From positions 1-5,416 of the forward strand of contig JAJZYI010000236.1 of assembly GCA_021798135.1 (NCBI GenBank): a stretch of DNA of 5,416 bases. The letters run 5' to 3'. Below, one piece after another: positions 3,945 to 5,416 of the stretch. The position numbers and the translations under genes are program-made. Within the stretch, counting starts at the first letter, position 1. Each line of letters starts with the position of its first letter. The DNA comes from Actinomycetes bacterium (GTDB lineage: Bacteria; Actinomycetota; Acidimicrobiia; Acidimicrobiales; UBA8190). The notes under the pieces are model-generated. The model was not told the origin of the DNA and searched no databases. It worked only from the letters and a program-made list of their open reading frames with translations.

Positions 3945-5416
3945 GTGACCACCGTCACCCGTCGGTTCGCCGCGTGGCGCGTGGCGGACCGACCCGACGC
4001 CGTCCCGGCGCCCGGCCCGCCGCGGCCCAGGGCCGACGAGGTGCCGCCGGCTGACGACGTGCCGGGCGTCGCCGAGCCGGCAGACCTCGGCCACCGCGTC
4101 GTCACCCTGGTCGCCGCCATCGGCCTGTTCGGTCCGGCGTTCGCCATGTGGAGCGGCATCGTGCCGCTGCCCGAGGCCGGCGTCATGTCGGTCGCCCTGA
4201 CGATCAGCGCGTTCGTCGCCGCCGTCGGCGCGGCGACGGCCCGCACCGAGCGCTCCCTGCGGCGCGTCGACCTCCTGCTCCTCGTCTTCGGGGCAGCCGC
4301 CCTCGTCGCCTGGGCCGCGACCGTGGTCAACCTGAACCCCGCGTACGGCACCGACGAGGCGGCCTTCGCCCAGTACGCCGCCCGGCTGCTGCTCAACGGC
4401 CACGACCCGTACGGCGCCAACCTGCTGCCCGCCCTGCGGATCTTCGCCGTCCCCATCCAGTACGCCACCTACACGCTGTCGGGCGGTGTCGTGCACACCC
4501 TCGGCTACCCGGCCCTGCCCGTCCTGCTGACCGTGCCGTTCGTGGAGCTCACCCACGGCGTGCAGTCGGTCATCGTCGCCGACGTGGCCGCCCTGGTGTC
4601 GAGCCTCGTCCTGGCGTGGTTCCTGCTGCCGGCACGGTGGCGCGCCATGGCCGTCGTCACCGTCGTCGGCCTGCCGATCCTCTTCGGCTACGCCGTGGCG
4701 GGTATCAACGTGATCCTGGCCCTCCCCATGCTCATGGTGGTGGCCTGGCGGTGGACCGAGGTCGGCTCGAGCGGCCGGCTCGGCCGACGCGGCGTCGTGC
4801 AGGCCCTCGCCCTCGGGCTGGCGGCGTCGGTCCAGCAGGTCGTGTGGTTCGCCGTGCCCTTCGTCGTGGTCGGCCTGTGGCTGTGCAGGCGCCGCCACAT
4901 GGACCGTCACTCGGCAGCCACCGTGGTCGGGAGGTACGTGGCGCTCGCCGCCGCCGCGTTCGCAGCGGTCAACGGCCCCTTCGTCGTCGCGGGCTTCGGC
5001 CGCTGGTTCCACGGCGTCCTCGGGCCGCTGATCCAGCACGCCATCCCCTACGGCCAGGGGCTCATCGACCTGCCGGGCTTCGCCGGCGTGGGCGGGGGGA
5101 ACCTGAGCCTCTACACGGCGGGGGCGCTGTTCGTCCTGGTGGGCCTGCTGGCAGCCTTCGCCGTCTGCTTCGACCGGCTGTGGCGTGCGGCGTTCGTCCT
5201 GCCGTCCGTGGCGCTCTTCTTCCCGACGCGGTCGCTGGCGGAGTACTGGATGACGCTCATCTCCGTGTGGCTGGTGTCGATCGCCACCACCGAGCTCCCC
5301 GCAGCGCCCGCCACCACCGGCTCCACCGGCCCCGTGCCGTGGGTGCTGCGCCGCCTCCGCTGGCCCGCCGGCGGCGGCCCCGGCCGCCGGCTGCCGCCGG
5401 CGCGGTCCCGCGGCGG
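3945..5416 (+). CDS. Multi-pass GT-C-like membrane glycosyltransferase (3' end outside window)
   Basis: 490 codons are visible and the frame is open at the right edge. After a Pro/Asp-rich cytosolic N-terminus (residues 1-50) come many hydrophobic helices, starting near 52-69, 80-98 and 109-128. The first large external loop carries NPAYGTDEAAFAQYAARLLL and then NGHDPYGANL. The Asp137-Glu138 pair, the YAxxLLxGxxPY-like block and its place after the early helices match the acidic catalytic loop of GT-C enzymes (GT39/GT83/GT87-like). These transfer sugars from polyprenyl-phosphate donors to lipids, glycans or proteins outside the membrane. Later segments such as SVQQVVWFAVPFVVVGL, VNGPFVVAGFGRWFHGVLGPL and YGQGLIDL are typical of actinobacterial members. 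Donor and acceptor are unknown. The start is uncertain: GTG 3945 is the most upstream option, since no ATG or GTG occurs in frame between 3840 and 3944. GTG 3981, 4041 and 4059 are also in frame and none has a strong ribosome site. It may act on the same envelope glycans as the acyltransferase, but no direct link is visible. Confidence 0.85.
   Translation, partial: MTTVTRRFAAWRVADRPDAVPAPGPPRPRADEVPPADDVPGVAEPADLGHRVVTLVAAIGLFGPAFAMWSGIVPLPEAGVMSVALTISAFVAAVGAATARTERSLRRVDLLLLVFGAAALVAWAATVVNLNPAYGTDEAAFAQYAARLLLNGHDPYGANLLPALRIFAVPIQYATYTLSGGVVHTLGYPALPVLLTVPFVELTHGVQSVIVADVAALVSSLVLAWFLLPARWRAMAVVTVVGLPILFGYAVAGINVILALPMLMVVAWRWTEVGSSGRLGRRGVVQALALGLAASVQQVVWFAVPFVVVGLWLCRRRHMDRHSAATVVGRYVALAAAAFAAVNGPFVVAGFGRWFHGVLGPLIQHAIPYGQGLIDLPGFAGVGGGNLSLYTAGALFVLVGLLAAFAVCFDRLWRAAFVLPSVALFFPTRSLAEYWMTLISVWLVSIATTELPAAPATTGSTGPVPWVLRRLRWPAGGGPGRRLPPARSRG

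Noticed and set aside
3858..5039. A 393-codon open frame on the minus strand, rich in His, Gln, Asp, Glu and Gly
   Set aside because: It is the antisense image of the GT-C membrane protein. Its composition (runs of DGGD, HHEHGEGQ) is what reverse-strand reading of GC-rich Leu/Val/Ala codons gives, and it has no recognisable domain.

Overview
The window is 5.4 kb of very GC-rich DNA. Long antisense 'shadow' ORFs run through every real gene, as is usual at this composition. The GC content, frequent GTG starts, a probable leaderless gene, extracellular SC-x5-C repeat proteins and a FliA/WhiG-type promoter sequence all suggest a high-GC actinobacterium. A lineage such as Acidimicrobiia would fit, but the sequence alone does not fix the order. 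No rRNA, tRNA, CRISPR array, insertion sequence or phage gene was seen.

Layout: (1) 1-1345, minus strand: an OafA/YrhL-type membrane acyltransferase. It is cut by the left edge just after an extra membrane helix and a Pro/Ala-rich linker, the arrangement that usually precedes an extracytoplasmic SGNH domain. (2) 1346-1621: a divergent intergenic region with a TANNNT -10 element spaced for a leaderless GTG start of the next gene. (3) 1622-2770, plus strand: a membrane-anchored extracellular protein with seven C-x5-C/Trp repeats, read here as a complete seven-bladed beta-propeller closed by an N-terminal strand. (4) 2771-3130: a 360-bp intergenic region with an imperfect tandem duplication at the stop codon, an AT-rich inverted repeat, and a close match to the sigma-28 (FliA/WhiG/SigD) promoter upstream of the next gene. 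(5) 3131-3841, plus strand: a secreted beta-rich protein with a signal peptide and a C-terminal wall/membrane-anchor tail. (6) 3842-3944: a short spacer. (7) 3945-5416, plus strand: a multi-pass GT-C-like membrane glycosyltransferase, cut by the right edge.

All four products are predicted to act at or outside the cytoplasmic membrane. Two (acyltransferase, GT-C enzyme) are of types that build or decorate surface glycans or lipids. The other two are surface-displayed proteins of unknown function. The separate promoters and intergenic gaps do not support one operon. The items most worth checking are the sigma-28-type promoter, which would tie an anonymous surface protein to a motility or sporulation programme, and the permuted seven-blade architecture of the Cys-pair propeller.
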